Source of the DNA: an uncultured Fodinibius sp.
Lineage (GTDB): Bacteria; Bacteroidota; Rhodothermia; Balneolales; Balneolaceae
Assembly (NCBI GenBank): GCA_913056455.1
Contig: CAJXMJ010000001.1
Coordinates: 1,178,001-1,242,000 of the forward strand
Reading direction: 5' to 3'
Length of the DNA: 64,000 nt
Shown: positions 17,529 through 27,612 of the stretch, piece by piece
Layout of the letters: each line of letters begins with the position of its first letter
Position numbering within the stretch: the first letter of the stretch is position 1
Notes under the pieces: model-generated
What the model was told of the DNA's origin: nothing
Database searches by the model: none
The model's input: the letters and a program-made list of their open reading frames with translations, nothing else
Program-made: the position numbers and the translations under genes

Positions 17529-19331
17529 TTAAATTTCAGCCAACTCCTGTTCGATGAGCTGTTTGTTGTACATCACTGAATAACGACCCTCTTTTTCAAG
17601 CAACTCTTCATGAGTTCCCTGTTCTACAACTGTTCCATCTTCAAGATAGTATATAATATCTGCATCTTTAATTGTTGAGATGCGATGGCTTATCATTAAG
17701 GTTGTCCTTCCTTTTAGCTCTTTTCTGAGGTGTTGTAGAATGGCCTCTTCAGTTTTTGTGTCAACTGCACTTAACGAATCATCGAGTATTATGATTTTAG
17801 GATCTCGAATCAAGGCCCTTGCGATAGCGGTTCTTTGTTTTTGGCCGCCCGACAAGGTTATACCTCTTTCTCCTAATATGGTCTCAAATTTTTTATCAAA
17901 TTCCAAAATATTGTCGCGCACTTGTGCCTTTTCAGCTGCTTCTTCAATTTCTTCTTGCGTAGCATTTGTCGTTCCAAATGCAATGTTTTCCCCGATGGTA
18001 TCAGAGAATAAAAATGTATCTTGAGGGACAAGTCCAATACTTTCTCTAAGTAATTGCAGCGGAATAGATTCAATGTTCTGGCCATCGATTAAAATCTCTC
18101 CCTCCGTTACGTCAAACAGGCGTGGTACCAATTCTATCAACGTAGTCTTGCCACTTCCCGTTCGCCCTACAATAGCTGCATTTTGTCCCGCCTCTACCTT
18201 TAAATTTACATCATTTAAAGCATATTCTTCGGCACCGGGGTATTTAAAAGAGACATCATTAAATTCTATTGTTCCATTAATATGATCTATCTGCTGATCG
18301 GTATGTGCTTGATCCTCAATCTTCACATCTTCGGTCAACACTTGGTCGATCCTTTTCCAGGATGCCATCGACTGTTGAAAACGATTTACCGTATATCCCA
18401 ATGAAGCTACCGGCCAAGTCAAGTATGCTACATACACGATAAACTCAAGAATGTTCCCAACCGTAAGCTGCCCTTCAATTACAAGTTGCCCCGCTTTCCA
18501 GACAACTATCACCACTGACAACCCAATTAGTAAATTTAGTGTAGGATGGAAAAGAGATTCAACCAGATCGAGCCGTAATTTTTTCTTCCGGTACGATTCA
18601 CTTTCATCCTCAAACCGTTGCATCTCATAAGCCTCACGATTGTATGCTTTTATAAGACGAATACTTGAAAACGATTCCTTAGCTCGTCCCGCTATCGTCG
18701 AATACTGCTCCTGAATAATACGTGAATAATCATTGATATAACCGCTTACCCAATAGGCAAATGCAGACAAAAATGGCAGCGGCAGTAAAGCCCACATCGT
18801 CAATTCAGGGCTCACAATAATCATCATGGTGATAATAAATCCCATGCGCGTTAACGTATTGATCGTATACATATAAGCCGGACCAAAATATTCACGCACT
18901 TTAGATACATCTTCTGTTGCACGAACATAGACTTCCCCTGAATCATAATTACTGTAAAACCGCTGGGGCAATTTTAGCAGCTTATCAAAAATGTCATTAC
19001 GGAGATCAAATTCGATTTTACGAGATGCTACAATTAATGTTTGGCGGGTAGCAAATAATAGAAACCCCGAAAGGAGAACAGCTCCCACAAGCAATAACGC
19101 ATTTTTGGCCAAAACCCAACTCGCACTACTGTTAAATAGCACCTCGATGATAGAATCAAAAGAATCAGGAGATTCTTCTACATTAATATTAGAAACTTCA
19201 TCCACCGTACGTCGCAGATATACCGGTATCCAAATCAAAAAGAAATTTGAAGCGGTCAGAAAAAGAGAACCAAGGATAATGGTTCCCTTGTATTTCTTAA
19301 AATATTGATTGAGCTTTTGTAGCGACCCCAC
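17529..19331 (-). CDS. ABC half-exporter, subunit with catalytic Glu-to-Asp change
   Basis: 600 residues with a six-helix membrane domain (about 15-320) and an ATPase domain. Walker A is GRTGSGKT (389-396), the signature is canonical LSGGQKQR, but Walker B reads IIILDDSLSAVD, so the catalytic Glu is replaced by Asp. That change marks the degenerate-site subunit of heterodimers such as TM287/288 and BmrCD. It should pair with the half-exporter encoded two genes downstream. GTG start. It is first in the run ABC, rnz, ABC, with a 90-base gap before rnz. Confidence 0.92.
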   Translation of the reverse strand: MGSLQKLNQYFKKYKGTIILGSLFLTASNFFLIWIPVYLRRTVDEVSNINVEESPDSFDSIIEVLFNSSASWVLAKNALLLVGAVLLSGFLLFATRQTLIVASRKIEFDLRNDIFDKLLKLPQRFYSNYDSGEVYVRATEDVSKVREYFGPAYMYTINTLTRMGFIITMMIIVSPELTMWALLPLPFLSAFAYWVSGYINDYSRIIQEQYSTIAGRAKESFSSIRLIKAYNREAYEMQRFEDESESYRKKKLRLDLVESLFHPTLNLLIGLSVVIVVWKAGQLVIEGQLTVGNILEFIVYVAYLTWPVASLGYTVNRFQQSMASWKRIDQVLTEDVKIEDQAHTDQQIDHINGTIEFNDVSFKYPGAEEYALNDVNLKVEAGQNAAIVGRTGSGKTTLIELVPRLFDVTEGEILIDGQNIESIPLQLLRESIGLVPQDTFLFSDTIGENIAFGTTNATQEEIEEAAEKAQVRDNILEFDKKFETILGERGITLSGGQKQRTAIARALIRDPKIIILDDSLSAVDTKTEEAILQHLRKELKGRTTLMISHRISTIKDADIIYYLEDGTVVEQGTHEELLEKEGRYSVMYNKQLIEQELAEI

Positions 19332-19383
19332 GGGGACCTTCCTATTTTCTATCTGACTCTCTCAGATTATTAACCTATAAATG

Positions 19384-20418
19384 TTATGCAGTAACTTCAG
19401 TATATTTCTTATTCCAATACTCAGAGAGGTTATATCCTGATACAAAGGCATTTTCCAGAGAAGAACCACCTAAGTAGTCTCCTATTAACGCGAGCGGAGC
19501 GTCTTCAAGTTCCAACTCCATAAAATATTCATTAATAGGATTTTTTGTTTTAAAGTACTTCCAGTTTTCGATATGAGTAGATTGCGGGCGAAGAACCCAT
19601 GATCCAATGATGTTTGAAGCTTCTTCTAACAGCATTTCTTTTACCTCTTCTTCACTTTTTTGTGCGTGTTTGCGGTAAAAGTCCGGGGTAGACTGGATCA
19701 CAAGAGCTGTTTTATCGGTATCCAACTTTGACGACTCATTACTAATCCATTTCAAAGCACTCTTTTCACATTCAATTCCCTTCCAATCGGGCACCTCTTG
19801 GCTATCATAGGTCGCCGCTAATGAGAAACAACCATCATAGCGTATGTCATCAATATGTCGGATAATACGACGTGATTCTGTTCTATTTTGTGCCGTTTGC
19901 AAAAGACCATAAGCCTGAACAGCAGAAGTAGCAAGAATAACGGCATCACATTCAAAAACACTAATATCAGTGAGATTAATCATCCAAGATCGTTTTTTTC
20001 CACGATCAGGACCAATATAGGTCAATCCTCCGGCCTGCTCTTCAGATTTAATATCTACCCATCGACTCATACTTTCAGCCAAAGATTGAAGTCCATTTGT
20101 ACCAGTATAACGCTGGCGGGAATCTGAATTCGGATCAATGTCAAAAACTTCCATTCCATCGTATAGGCCAAAATCTTTCGTCCATTTCTGTACGGATCCT
20201 TTTTCCAACTGCTGTTTTACAAAAGTGCCAAATGTATTGGTACTTACATCAAAATGGGTAAGCCCAACATCCAGATTAAGACTATCAAGCTCCACTGTTT
20301 TGAGGCGACCACCAAGCGAGCGACTTTTTTCAATAACTGTAACATCATGACCGGTCTCAGCTAATCGCTTGCCGGCAATAAGTCCCGAAATACTTGCGCC
20401 AATAATTCCAATAACCAT
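19384..20418 (-). CDS. FAD-dependent amine-oxidase/renalase-like oxidoreductase
   Basis: 344 residues beginning with a dinucleotide-binding fold. The FAD motif reads GASISGLIAG, with Ser in place of the second Gly of GxGxxG, followed by VIEKSRSLGGRL, the GGR segment of renalase and amine-oxidase relatives. DVGLTHFDV near residue 52 and LIGDYLGGSSLENAFVSG at the C-terminus are typical of the group. It is soluble with no signal peptide. The substrate cannot be told from sequence. ATG start; isolated between the ABC gene and the AtuA-like gene on the same strand. Confidence 0.85.
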   Translation of the reverse strand: MVIGIIGASISGLIAGKRLAETGHDVTVIEKSRSLGGRLKTVELDSLNLDVGLTHFDVSTNTFGTFVKQQLEKGSVQKWTKDFGLYDGMEVFDIDPNSDSRQRYTGTNGLQSLAESMSRWVDIKSEEQAGGLTYIGPDRGKKRSWMINLTDISVFECDAVILATSAVQAYGLLQTAQNRTESRRIIRHIDDIRYDGCFSLAATYDSQEVPDWKGIECEKSALKWISNESSKLDTDKTALVIQSTPDFYRKHAQKSEEEVKEMLLEEASNIIGSWVLRPQSTHIENWKYFKTKNPINEYFMELELEDAPLALIGDYLGGSSLENAFVSGYNLSEYWNKKYTEVTA

Positions 20419-20504
20419 TCTGAGTACTCTTTTTTACTGTTTTATTTTCAGTCCTGTAAAATCCGAAATATTACGCCAAAATTCTAAGTTAATTAGCGAT
20501 AAAT

Positions 20505-21875
20505 TTAAAAGATGCGCACTCGTGGAGAAACAGCTTCTTTATCTAAAAGGGCCGGCCAATAAGCTACAATGCCGCTTGCTTTCGGCCGCCCCCCCGCAAA
20601 ACCGGTAACTCCACTGGGACCGGTCAAAATGAGAGGAGCCACTTCTTTACCAAAACGGTTTAAATCTTCTTTACTGCTTCCTGAAAGAGAAACACGCATT
20701 TGTACCTCTTCCTGCTCACCATCCAACTGCTTCTTCGTAATAGGTTGCTCACTACATCCATTCACGCCAACATATTCAACTCTGAAATCATCATACTCAA
20801 GTCCCAGTGCATCTGCCCTGCCCTGCAATATTTCTCCAGCCCTTTTTGCTTTTTTTAAAGCTCCCGGCCATGAATACACCAGTGTTGACGATAACTTATA
20901 CCCATCATTATAGCTGGCTGAGATTTTATAGGTTTCTGTTTCGGGTTTACCTTTTATACCAGAAACTTTAACCCTATTGGGCCCTGCCTTCTCCAAATTA
21001 ACAGACGTAAAATCGGCAATACAATCAGGAGTTATATATTCAGTAGGATCGCCAATTTCGTATAGCAACTGTTCTTTTACGGTTTGTTCACTAATTAATC
21101 CACCGGTATCATCATGTTTTGTCACATAAAAACTACCGTCGGGTTTTGCTTCAATAATGGGAAACCCGATATCCACGAAATCATCAATCTTTTCCCAATC
21201 AGTAAAATTACCCCCAGACACCTGAGCCCCACATTCAATGATGTGCCCTGCAATGGTACCCGCCGACATTTTATCATAATCATCAAACGACCAGTCAAAT
21301 TCGTGAATCATTGGGGCCAGCGTTAGTCCGGTATCCGTAACACGTCCTGTAACCACAATATCAGCGCCCTTATTTAAAGCCTCTACAATGGGCCGCGACC
21401 CAAAATAAACATTCGCGCTAAGCAGCTCATCCTTAACCGAAGTAATAGGTTCTCCGGTTTCCATATTGTTAAGGGGATGCCCTCCCTCAATTAGTGAATC
21501 AAGATCATTCAGAATATTATCACCATCGACGACCGCTACTTTTATGCCATCGTACCCCTGCTCCTCAATAGCTTTCAGAATTTGTTCTTTGCAGGCTTCA
21601 GGATTTACTCCTCCCGCATTGGAAATTACTTTTATGCCTTTTTCTGCAATATCAGGCAGGATTTCACTTATTACCCCAACAAAATCACGGGCATATCCAT
21701 AATCAGGATTACGTAGTTTCTGTTTCTGCATGATAGACATAGTTACTTCAGCCAGATAATCCATCACCAAATAATCAATAGGTCCCTTTCGTACTTGGTT
21801 GATGGGTGCGTTTGGTAAGTCTCCCCAAAAACCTTGGCCTGAGGCAATCCTGATAGAATCTTTCACGGTCTGCAT
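20505..21875 (-). CDS. AtuA-like (DUF1446) family protein
   Basis: 456 residues of the acyclic terpene utilisation AtuA family. Visible motifs are the start RIASGQGFWGDLPNAP, the central ISNAGGVNPEACKEQI, ADIVVTGRVTDTGLTLAP and ECGAQVSGGNFTDW. Family members occur with acyl-CoA carboxylases in terpene or branched-chain acid breakdown, but no such genes are here, so the pathway is not known. It is cytosolic. The ATG lies 198 bases from the divergent trkA start. Confidence 0.92.
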   Translation of the reverse strand: MQTVKDSIRIASGQGFWGDLPNAPINQVRKGPIDYLVMDYLAEVTMSIMQKQKLRNPDYGYARDFVGVISEILPDIAEKGIKVISNAGGVNPEACKEQILKAIEEQGYDGIKVAVVDGDNILNDLDSLIEGGHPLNNMETGEPITSVKDELLSANVYFGSRPIVEALNKGADIVVTGRVTDTGLTLAPMIHEFDWSFDDYDKMSAGTIAGHIIECGAQVSGGNFTDWEKIDDFVDIGFPIIEAKPDGSFYVTKHDDTGGLISEQTVKEQLLYEIGDPTEYITPDCIADFTSVNLEKAGPNRVKVSGIKGKPETETYKISASYNDGYKLSSTLVYSWPGALKKAKRAGEILQGRADALGLEYDDFRVEYVGVNGCSEQPITKKQLDGEQEEVQMRVSLSGSSKEDLNRFGKEVAPLILTGPSGVTGFAGGRPKASGIVAYWPALLDKEAVSPRVRIF

Positions 21876-22073
21876 TTTTTTTTATTAGATTTATATCTGT
21901 TGCGAAGATAAGATTTGCACCAACACTATAAAAATAATAAGTCATTTCAAATTCGTCGTTTTTAAATATTTGAGTAAATATATTTTAAATCCAAAAATAA
22001 TAGATAACATGTTGCAATTTGGATATCACTTTATGACTTTTAGCATACTTTTTGAAATTAGAAGGAGTAAGAT

Positions 22074-23423
22074 TTGAAAATAGTTATCATTGGTGCAGGC
22101 GAAATTGGCTACGATCTTGCCAGCGTGCTGTCAAAGGAAAAGCACGATGTTACAGTACTTGACCGTGATCCGGAATGTCTGGACAAAGTATCAGAAAGTC
22201 TGGATGTACTAACCCATGAGGGCAATGCTACTTCGGCAAAAGATCTCGTCAATACGGGGGTCAAAAATGCAGATATTTTAATTGCTGTAACCAGTATCGA
22301 CGAAGTGAACATGATTGCCTCCATGATGAGTAAGCGGCTGGGTGCTGAAAAAGTTATTGCCCGCATCCGCAGTGATGAACTTTCTCGTCCCAACGCCCCG
22401 CTTAAACCTACCGACTTAGGCATTGATGTGCTCATCCATCCTGAACTAAGTGCGGCATACGAAATTGTTCGCCTCATAAAACGTGCCTCTGCCAACGATC
22501 TGGTAACCCTTGCTGATGGGAAGATGCAAATGATCGGCCTTCGTATTGGCAAACAATCTCCGCTTGTTGGAAAGACGCTTCACGAATATGCCCAGGAAAA
22601 TTCTGATATTACTTTTCGGGTCGTTGCTATATCACGCAAAGGGCTTACAATCATCCCCAGCGGTAAAGTTTCTATCCAGGCCCTTGACCATATCTTTATT
22701 TTGGCCAAAACCGAAACAATCCCAGAAGTTATAGAAACAACCGGTAAGCCAGACATTGAAATTAACCGTGTTATGATTGCAGGCGGTTCGCCCATCGGAG
22801 CTATGATTGCTCGCATCCTCTGCCAGGAAGATAAAAAATGGAATATAAAACTTATTGAACCCGATTTTGACACGGCGCAAGAGCTGGCAAAGGAATTTAA
22901 AGACGTACTAGTATTAAACGGCAATCCCACCGATCCCGATTTACTGGCAACAGAGGGTATTACCGATACTGATGCCTTTATCTCTGTTACTAACGATGAG
23001 GAATCCAATATTATATCGTGCCTGATGGCAAAACATCTTGAAGTAAAAAAGACCGTAGCATTGGTTTCAAAATCGGATTATATTCCCCTTAGCCAAACTA
23101 TCGGTCTCGATGCAGCCATCAACAAAAAGTCGGCCGCTTCTAATGAAATTCACCGCCACGTTCGGGGAGGACGTGTTATTTCCGTTACGGCCCTACAGGG
23201 AATTAAAGCAGAAGTTATTGAACTACAGGCAGCTCCGAAATCGAAGGTTACAAAAAAGCCAATTCATAAAATTAACTTTCCAGAGGGATGCGTTATCGGC
23301 GGCATTTTAAGTAACGGTACCTCAAATATCGCAACGGGCGAATCACAAATTCAGGCTCAAGATCGTGTTATCATATTTTGTCTGTACGAAGCAATTGAGA
23401 AAGTAACCTCGCTATTTCAATAA
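22074..23423 (+). CDS. trkA: Trk potassium uptake regulatory subunit TrkA
   Basis: 449-residue cytosolic gating protein of the Trk potassium channel, with two RCK-N/RCK-C repeats. The first NAD-binding motif IIGAGEIGYDLA lies at residues 5-16; the second starts near 225 (VMIAGGSPIGAMIA) and is degenerate. Start choice: TTG at 22074 is preceded by GAAGGAG (22061-22067) at ideal spacing and gives the complete beta-strand, so it is preferred. The stop overlaps the trkH ATG by one base, so the two are translationally coupled. Confidence 0.95.
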   Translation: MKIVIIGAGEIGYDLASVLSKEKHDVTVLDRDPECLDKVSESLDVLTHEGNATSAKDLVNTGVKNADILIAVTSIDEVNMIASMMSKRLGAEKVIARIRSDELSRPNAPLKPTDLGIDVLIHPELSAAYEIVRLIKRASANDLVTLADGKMQMIGLRIGKQSPLVGKTLHEYAQENSDITFRVVAISRKGLTIIPSGKVSIQALDHIFILAKTETIPEVIETTGKPDIEINRVMIAGGSPIGAMIARILCQEDKKWNIKLIEPDFDTAQELAKEFKDVLVLNGNPTDPDLLATEGITDTDAFISVTNDEESNIISCLMAKHLEVKKTVALVSKSDYIPLSQTIGLDAAINKKSAASNEIHRHVRGGRVISVTALQGIKAEVIELQAAPKSKVTKKPIHKINFPEGCVIGGILSNGTSNIATGESQIQAQDRVIIFCLYEAIEKVTSLFQ

Positions 23424-24937
23424 TGGCCAAAACCTATCTCGATAACATAACCCGGGCCCAATTTAATTTATCAACTGTTTTAGGCATTCTGGGGGCTTTC
23501 ATATTTTTTCTGGGCTTTGCACTACTTTTGCCCATGATCATTGCTTTTGTTTATGATGAAGAGGTATGGCACACATTTCTATATTCAGCCTCTATTGCTT
23601 TCTTGACTGGTGGGATACTTTACTACCTCTTTCGTACTGATGAAGAATTACGCATTCGAGAAGGTTTTTTAGTCGTCAGTTTAACCTGGCTTTTTTTATC
23701 ACTTGTAGGCGCCCTCCCCTTTGTTATCTCAGGAATTCTCCCCAGCTATACCGATGCCGTTTTTGAGACTATGAGTGGGCTAACTACCACAGGAGCTACA
23801 ATTTTAGGGGGAACTACCAACTGGGGATTTGTCAATCCTGAAATAGAATCGCTGCCACAAAGCATGCTTTTCTGGCGATCACTTGCCCATTGGCTTGGCG
23901 GTATGGGGATTATCGTTTTAACACTGGCCATTCTCCCGTTACTGGGCGTTGGTGGCATGCAGCTTTTTCAAGCAGAATCACCCGGACCCACTACCGACAA
24001 ACTTACGCCACGTGTTCAAGAAACTGCCAAACTGCTTTGGGGCGTCTATGTTGCCTTTACCGGTATCGAGTTTCTGCTCCTCTGGGTTCATCCCTCGATG
24101 GATTGGTTTCAAGCCATTAATCATGCTTTTGCTACTCTTGCTACAGGAGGGTTTTCTACTAAAAGCGGGAGTATCGCAGCCTTCGATTCGGTCTACATTG
24201 ATGCCGTAATAACCCTATTCATGTTTTTGGCCGGCATCAACTTTGCAATGCACTTTCGGCTTCTAAAAGGCAATACAGAATCATTTTTTAATAATCGAGA
24301 AATTCGTTTTTATTCTCTCATCACAGCGATTTCTATTGTAGCCATCAGTGGTTCGCTCTGGCTTTTTGACGGGTACGACATTGGAGGCGCCATACAGTAT
24401 GGAGCATTCCAAGCGGTATCGATAATAACCACTACCGGCTTTGGTACAGATGACTATGAACTATGGCATTCCTTCGGTGCATTCTTTCTATTTCTACTTT
24501 TCTTTACCGGCGGGTGTGCAGGTTCAACAGGCGGTGGTGTAAAAATGATTCGCTGGATGATCATTATTCGCAACTCATTCCGAGAAATAAAACAGATCAT
24601 TCACCCCAAGGCTATCTTACCCATCCGTATAGGTGATAAAACCATCGACTACAATATTCAACGCACCGTGCTAAGCTTTTTCGTCCTCTACCTTATCGTC
24701 TTCGGTATTGGAGCACTCATTATGGCCACGATGGGATACGATATGCAATCGGCCATTGGGGCAAGTATTGCTTGTCTCGGAAATATCGGTCCGGGATGGG
24801 GAGAATTCGGACCAACAGATAATTATGCTCAAATTCCACTCTTCGGCAAATGGGTATTAATTATCATGATGATGATTGGCCGGCTCGAAATTTTTACGGT
24901 TCTGCTGATCTTTACTCCTACCTTCTGGAAACAGTAG
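23423..24937 (+). CDS. trkH: Trk-type potassium transport membrane subunit TrkH
   Basis: 504-residue potassium channel subunit with the four-repeat pore architecture. Pore-loop filter segments are visible: LTTTGATIL, FATLATGGFSTK, ITTTGFGTDD and CLGNIGPGWG, each carrying the filter Gly. The ATG shares a base with the trkA TAA. Together with TrkA it forms the uptake system used for turgor and osmotic control. No trkE-like gene is present. It converges with the MMPL gene across about 100 bases. Confidence 0.96.
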   Translation: MAKTYLDNITRAQFNLSTVLGILGAFIFFLGFALLLPMIIAFVYDEEVWHTFLYSASIAFLTGGILYYLFRTDEELRIREGFLVVSLTWLFLSLVGALPFVISGILPSYTDAVFETMSGLTTTGATILGGTTNWGFVNPEIESLPQSMLFWRSLAHWLGGMGIIVLTLAILPLLGVGGMQLFQAESPGPTTDKLTPRVQETAKLLWGVYVAFTGIEFLLLWVHPSMDWFQAINHAFATLATGGFSTKSGSIAAFDSVYIDAVITLFMFLAGINFAMHFRLLKGNTESFFNNREIRFYSLITAISIVAISGSLWLFDGYDIGGAIQYGAFQAVSIITTTGFGTDDYELWHSFGAFFLFLLFFTGGCAGSTGGGVKMIRWMIIIRNSFREIKQIIHPKAILPIRIGDKTIDYNIQRTVLSFFVLYLIVFGIGALIMATMGYDMQSAIGASIACLGNIGPGWGEFGPTDNYAQIPLFGKWVLIIMMMIGRLEIFTVLLIFTPTFWKQ

Positions 24938-25037
24938 CTGCTGGAAATTGGAAGTTTTAAGAGAAATTACAGCACATATTTGTGCCGAAGCCTAAACTAC
25001 GCTCTATTCTGTCTTATTATTGAGCCATCCAATCCCA

Positions 25038-27536
25038 CTAAAATCGAATCCAATCGGTGTCTTCAAGCCACTGAATTAGGGCCGGCAAAAAGGTAAGTGC
25101 AGCAACCAAGGTCATTCCAATGCCGATTACGGCCATCATTCCCAGTGATTGCAAGCCGGGATGATTTGTAAACAACAATCCTGAAAACCCAAGCATCGTT
25201 GTTAAAGAACCTACTGTTACATGCTGACCTGTACTCGACAAGACATCCCACATGCTGTTCTTACCCTCTTCGCGATAGCGATGCGCCAAGTGTACGCCAT
25301 TGTCTTCTCCAATACCCAATATGGCCGGCAGAACAACAAGGTTGTAGAAGTTAAACATCATGCCTGTAAACATCATAATAGCAAAAAGTAGTAATAAGCC
25401 AACCAGCAACGGAAGCATGGCAATGATCGCCCATCGTAGTGATCGGAATGAGATCAACATCAGGATAAATACCATTATGAACGTAGCTACGACCATATAA
25501 GGGCTCTCCTCTCGCATTAGCTCCAGCATTTCAGCAGCTATAATTGACGTACTGGCCGCGTAAAACACCTCTCCACTATCGAGCTCTACTCTACCAACAT
25601 CATTTTTAAAGGCTATGGATTTTTCTCCGTCTGATAATCCCACACTGGGATATACCATCACAAAATTACCAATATCTCCATCCTGGGTTACAAACTGACT
25701 TTTAAAGTAGTCTGGCACCTGATCAATGTTGAGCTTTTGCTTGGTCTGCGAAGCTCTTCGTAGCTTGTCGAGCTGTTCATCTTCCTGATCAACAAGGAAC
25801 GGATCTTTTAGCAGTTCACGAACTTCGGCAATCTCCTGTAGTTTCGCTTTGGCCGCAGTATCAGAAGGCGGGAAGCGCTCGGGCAACGCCTCTACATCTA
25901 AAATGGTAGGACTTGTTGTATCAGTCTTCATCCGATGGCGAAGCTTCTCTAAAATCTCAATAACCTGATCCTCATTGTCGGCCAGAATATAGGCGGGATT
26001 TCGCTTATCAGAGCTTGAGACCTGATTTTCGAGCTTATTGAACTCTACATATTCGGGAAATTCGGGTTCCAGTTCTCCAAAATCATACTGAAAGTTCAAG
26101 TGCTGATAATTGAATACTACAGTAACGGAGATGAGCAATCCCATCACAACAATGGAGCGAGCGAATGGGAAACGATGAAACAGATTTTCTGAACGATCCT
26201 GAGATGTTTTACTCTCATTAAATAAAATCCAGTTAAAACGCTCAAATATAACCAGCAATGAAGGTATTATAAATAACATACATAACAGTGCCAGAATAAT
26301 TCCGGAACCCGCTATAAAACCAAATTCAGAGAATCCTCTAAACTGTGCCAATATCAATACGAAGAGTGAGAATGCCGTTGTTAGACCACTGACTAAAATT
26401 GCTGATCCTGTATTCTCATAAGTATCTATAAGTGAGTCCATGATAGGTTTTCCACCTGCACGAAACTCGATATATCGTGCATAATAGTGGATACCATAAT
26501 CGATTCCCATCCCAAAGAGGATGACAAAAAGCACTGATGTCATTGTATTTAGGGTACCAAGCACGAAATAGGTAACTCCAAATGTCCAAGCCAAACTGAT
26601 TACTAGGGGGATCCCAATTACCAAAATGGGTACCGGTAATCGCAGCAAGTGCTCCCAAAAGCTGTGTTCTTTCCCTTCCTTGTCGCCGCGCTGGTAATTA
26701 ATATACTTTTTAAAAGAGAAATAAAGCATCACTAATAACAAGACACTTGAAATACCCGAGGCAAAGCTGTTCAGAACATCGCTCATGATGGAATCTATTT
26801 CAGAAAGGTGTCGCTTAAGACGTCCACCGTACTCTACTTCCATCTCAGTATTATATTGCTTCGGATTCACCTCGGCAAGTAACGAATCATATGAGGCAAA
26901 CATCCGTCGCAGATAGCTTAAATTACTTTTGGAGCCTGTCGGGTACAACTTAAATACAGCAATAGTGCTATCGGCGCTGATGGGATATTCGGAAGGAATT
27001 AAAGCATCATAACTCTCCTCAAACTCTCCTACTTCTGAGGATTCCTCTTCCTCATCGTCAAAGTTCACCAGAAAAGGATTAGCCTCCTCTTTGGCTTTTT
27101 GAATCTCATCCCTCAGGTATGATTTAATATCTGCCAATTCATTTGGGGTAGCAAAATAAAGGGCATTATCTTCTAAAAAGTCGGTCTCTTTACGAAACTG
27201 AGCCCGTTTAAAAAAGTACCGATCTCCCTCATTATCGTAGAGCTTCAAGCTTTCCCGGATCAGATCCTCAATAAAACGCTTGTTATCTTCGAAACTGGGC
27301 GACTTAACAGCCACTTCCATCGCAGTTTCACCTCCCACGGTATTCTGTAATTCATCCAGAGCTACCACATGGGGGTTTTTATCAGGAAGTAAGTTGGCCA
27401 GATCGGTATCTATCTTTAACTGTAGAGCGAAACTACCTAAAAATATTGCAGATAGTACGGCAATTCCTAATACCCAAAATGGATGCGAGGCGTTAAATTT
27501 TATCAGGGGACGAAAGAAATGGAGAATTTTTTCCAT
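25038..27536 (-). CDS. RND/MMPL-superfamily exporter (HpnN-like)
   Basis: 832 residues with the duplicated RND layout: one N-terminal helix and large periplasmic loop (about 45-250), a five-helix bundle, then a second copy. The helix-four motifs are GMGIDYGIHYYARY in the first half and GIGEDNGVHLAHRY in the second. The size and lack of adaptor genes fit lipid-transporting MMPL/HpnN-type proteins of the inner membrane rather than tripartite drug pumps. The following DUF3047 gene is divided from it only by about 75 bases upstream on the same strand. Cargo is not known. Confidence 0.88.
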   Translation of the reverse strand: MEKILHFFRPLIKFNASHPFWVLGIAVLSAIFLGSFALQLKIDTDLANLLPDKNPHVVALDELQNTVGGETAMEVAVKSPSFEDNKRFIEDLIRESLKLYDNEGDRYFFKRAQFRKETDFLEDNALYFATPNELADIKSYLRDEIQKAKEEANPFLVNFDDEEEESSEVGEFEESYDALIPSEYPISADSTIAVFKLYPTGSKSNLSYLRRMFASYDSLLAEVNPKQYNTEMEVEYGGRLKRHLSEIDSIMSDVLNSFASGISSVLLLVMLYFSFKKYINYQRGDKEGKEHSFWEHLLRLPVPILVIGIPLVISLAWTFGVTYFVLGTLNTMTSVLFVILFGMGIDYGIHYYARYIEFRAGGKPIMDSLIDTYENTGSAILVSGLTTAFSLFVLILAQFRGFSEFGFIAGSGIILALLCMLFIIPSLLVIFERFNWILFNESKTSQDRSENLFHRFPFARSIVVMGLLISVTVVFNYQHLNFQYDFGELEPEFPEYVEFNKLENQVSSSDKRNPAYILADNEDQVIEILEKLRHRMKTDTTSPTILDVEALPERFPPSDTAAKAKLQEIAEVRELLKDPFLVDQEDEQLDKLRRASQTKQKLNIDQVPDYFKSQFVTQDGDIGNFVMVYPSVGLSDGEKSIAFKNDVGRVELDSGEVFYAASTSIIAAEMLELMREESPYMVVATFIMVFILMLISFRSLRWAIIAMLPLLVGLLLLFAIMMFTGMMFNFYNLVVLPAILGIGEDNGVHLAHRYREEGKNSMWDVLSSTGQHVTVGSLTTMLGFSGLLFTNHPGLQSLGMMAVIGIGMTLVAALTFLPALIQWLEDTDWIRF

Positions 27537-27612
27537 TAAAACGGGTGCATTATTTTTTTAGAAGCGGGGAAGTTAACCATTTTATAAACATATCTACAAT
27601 GAATAGGTGAGA

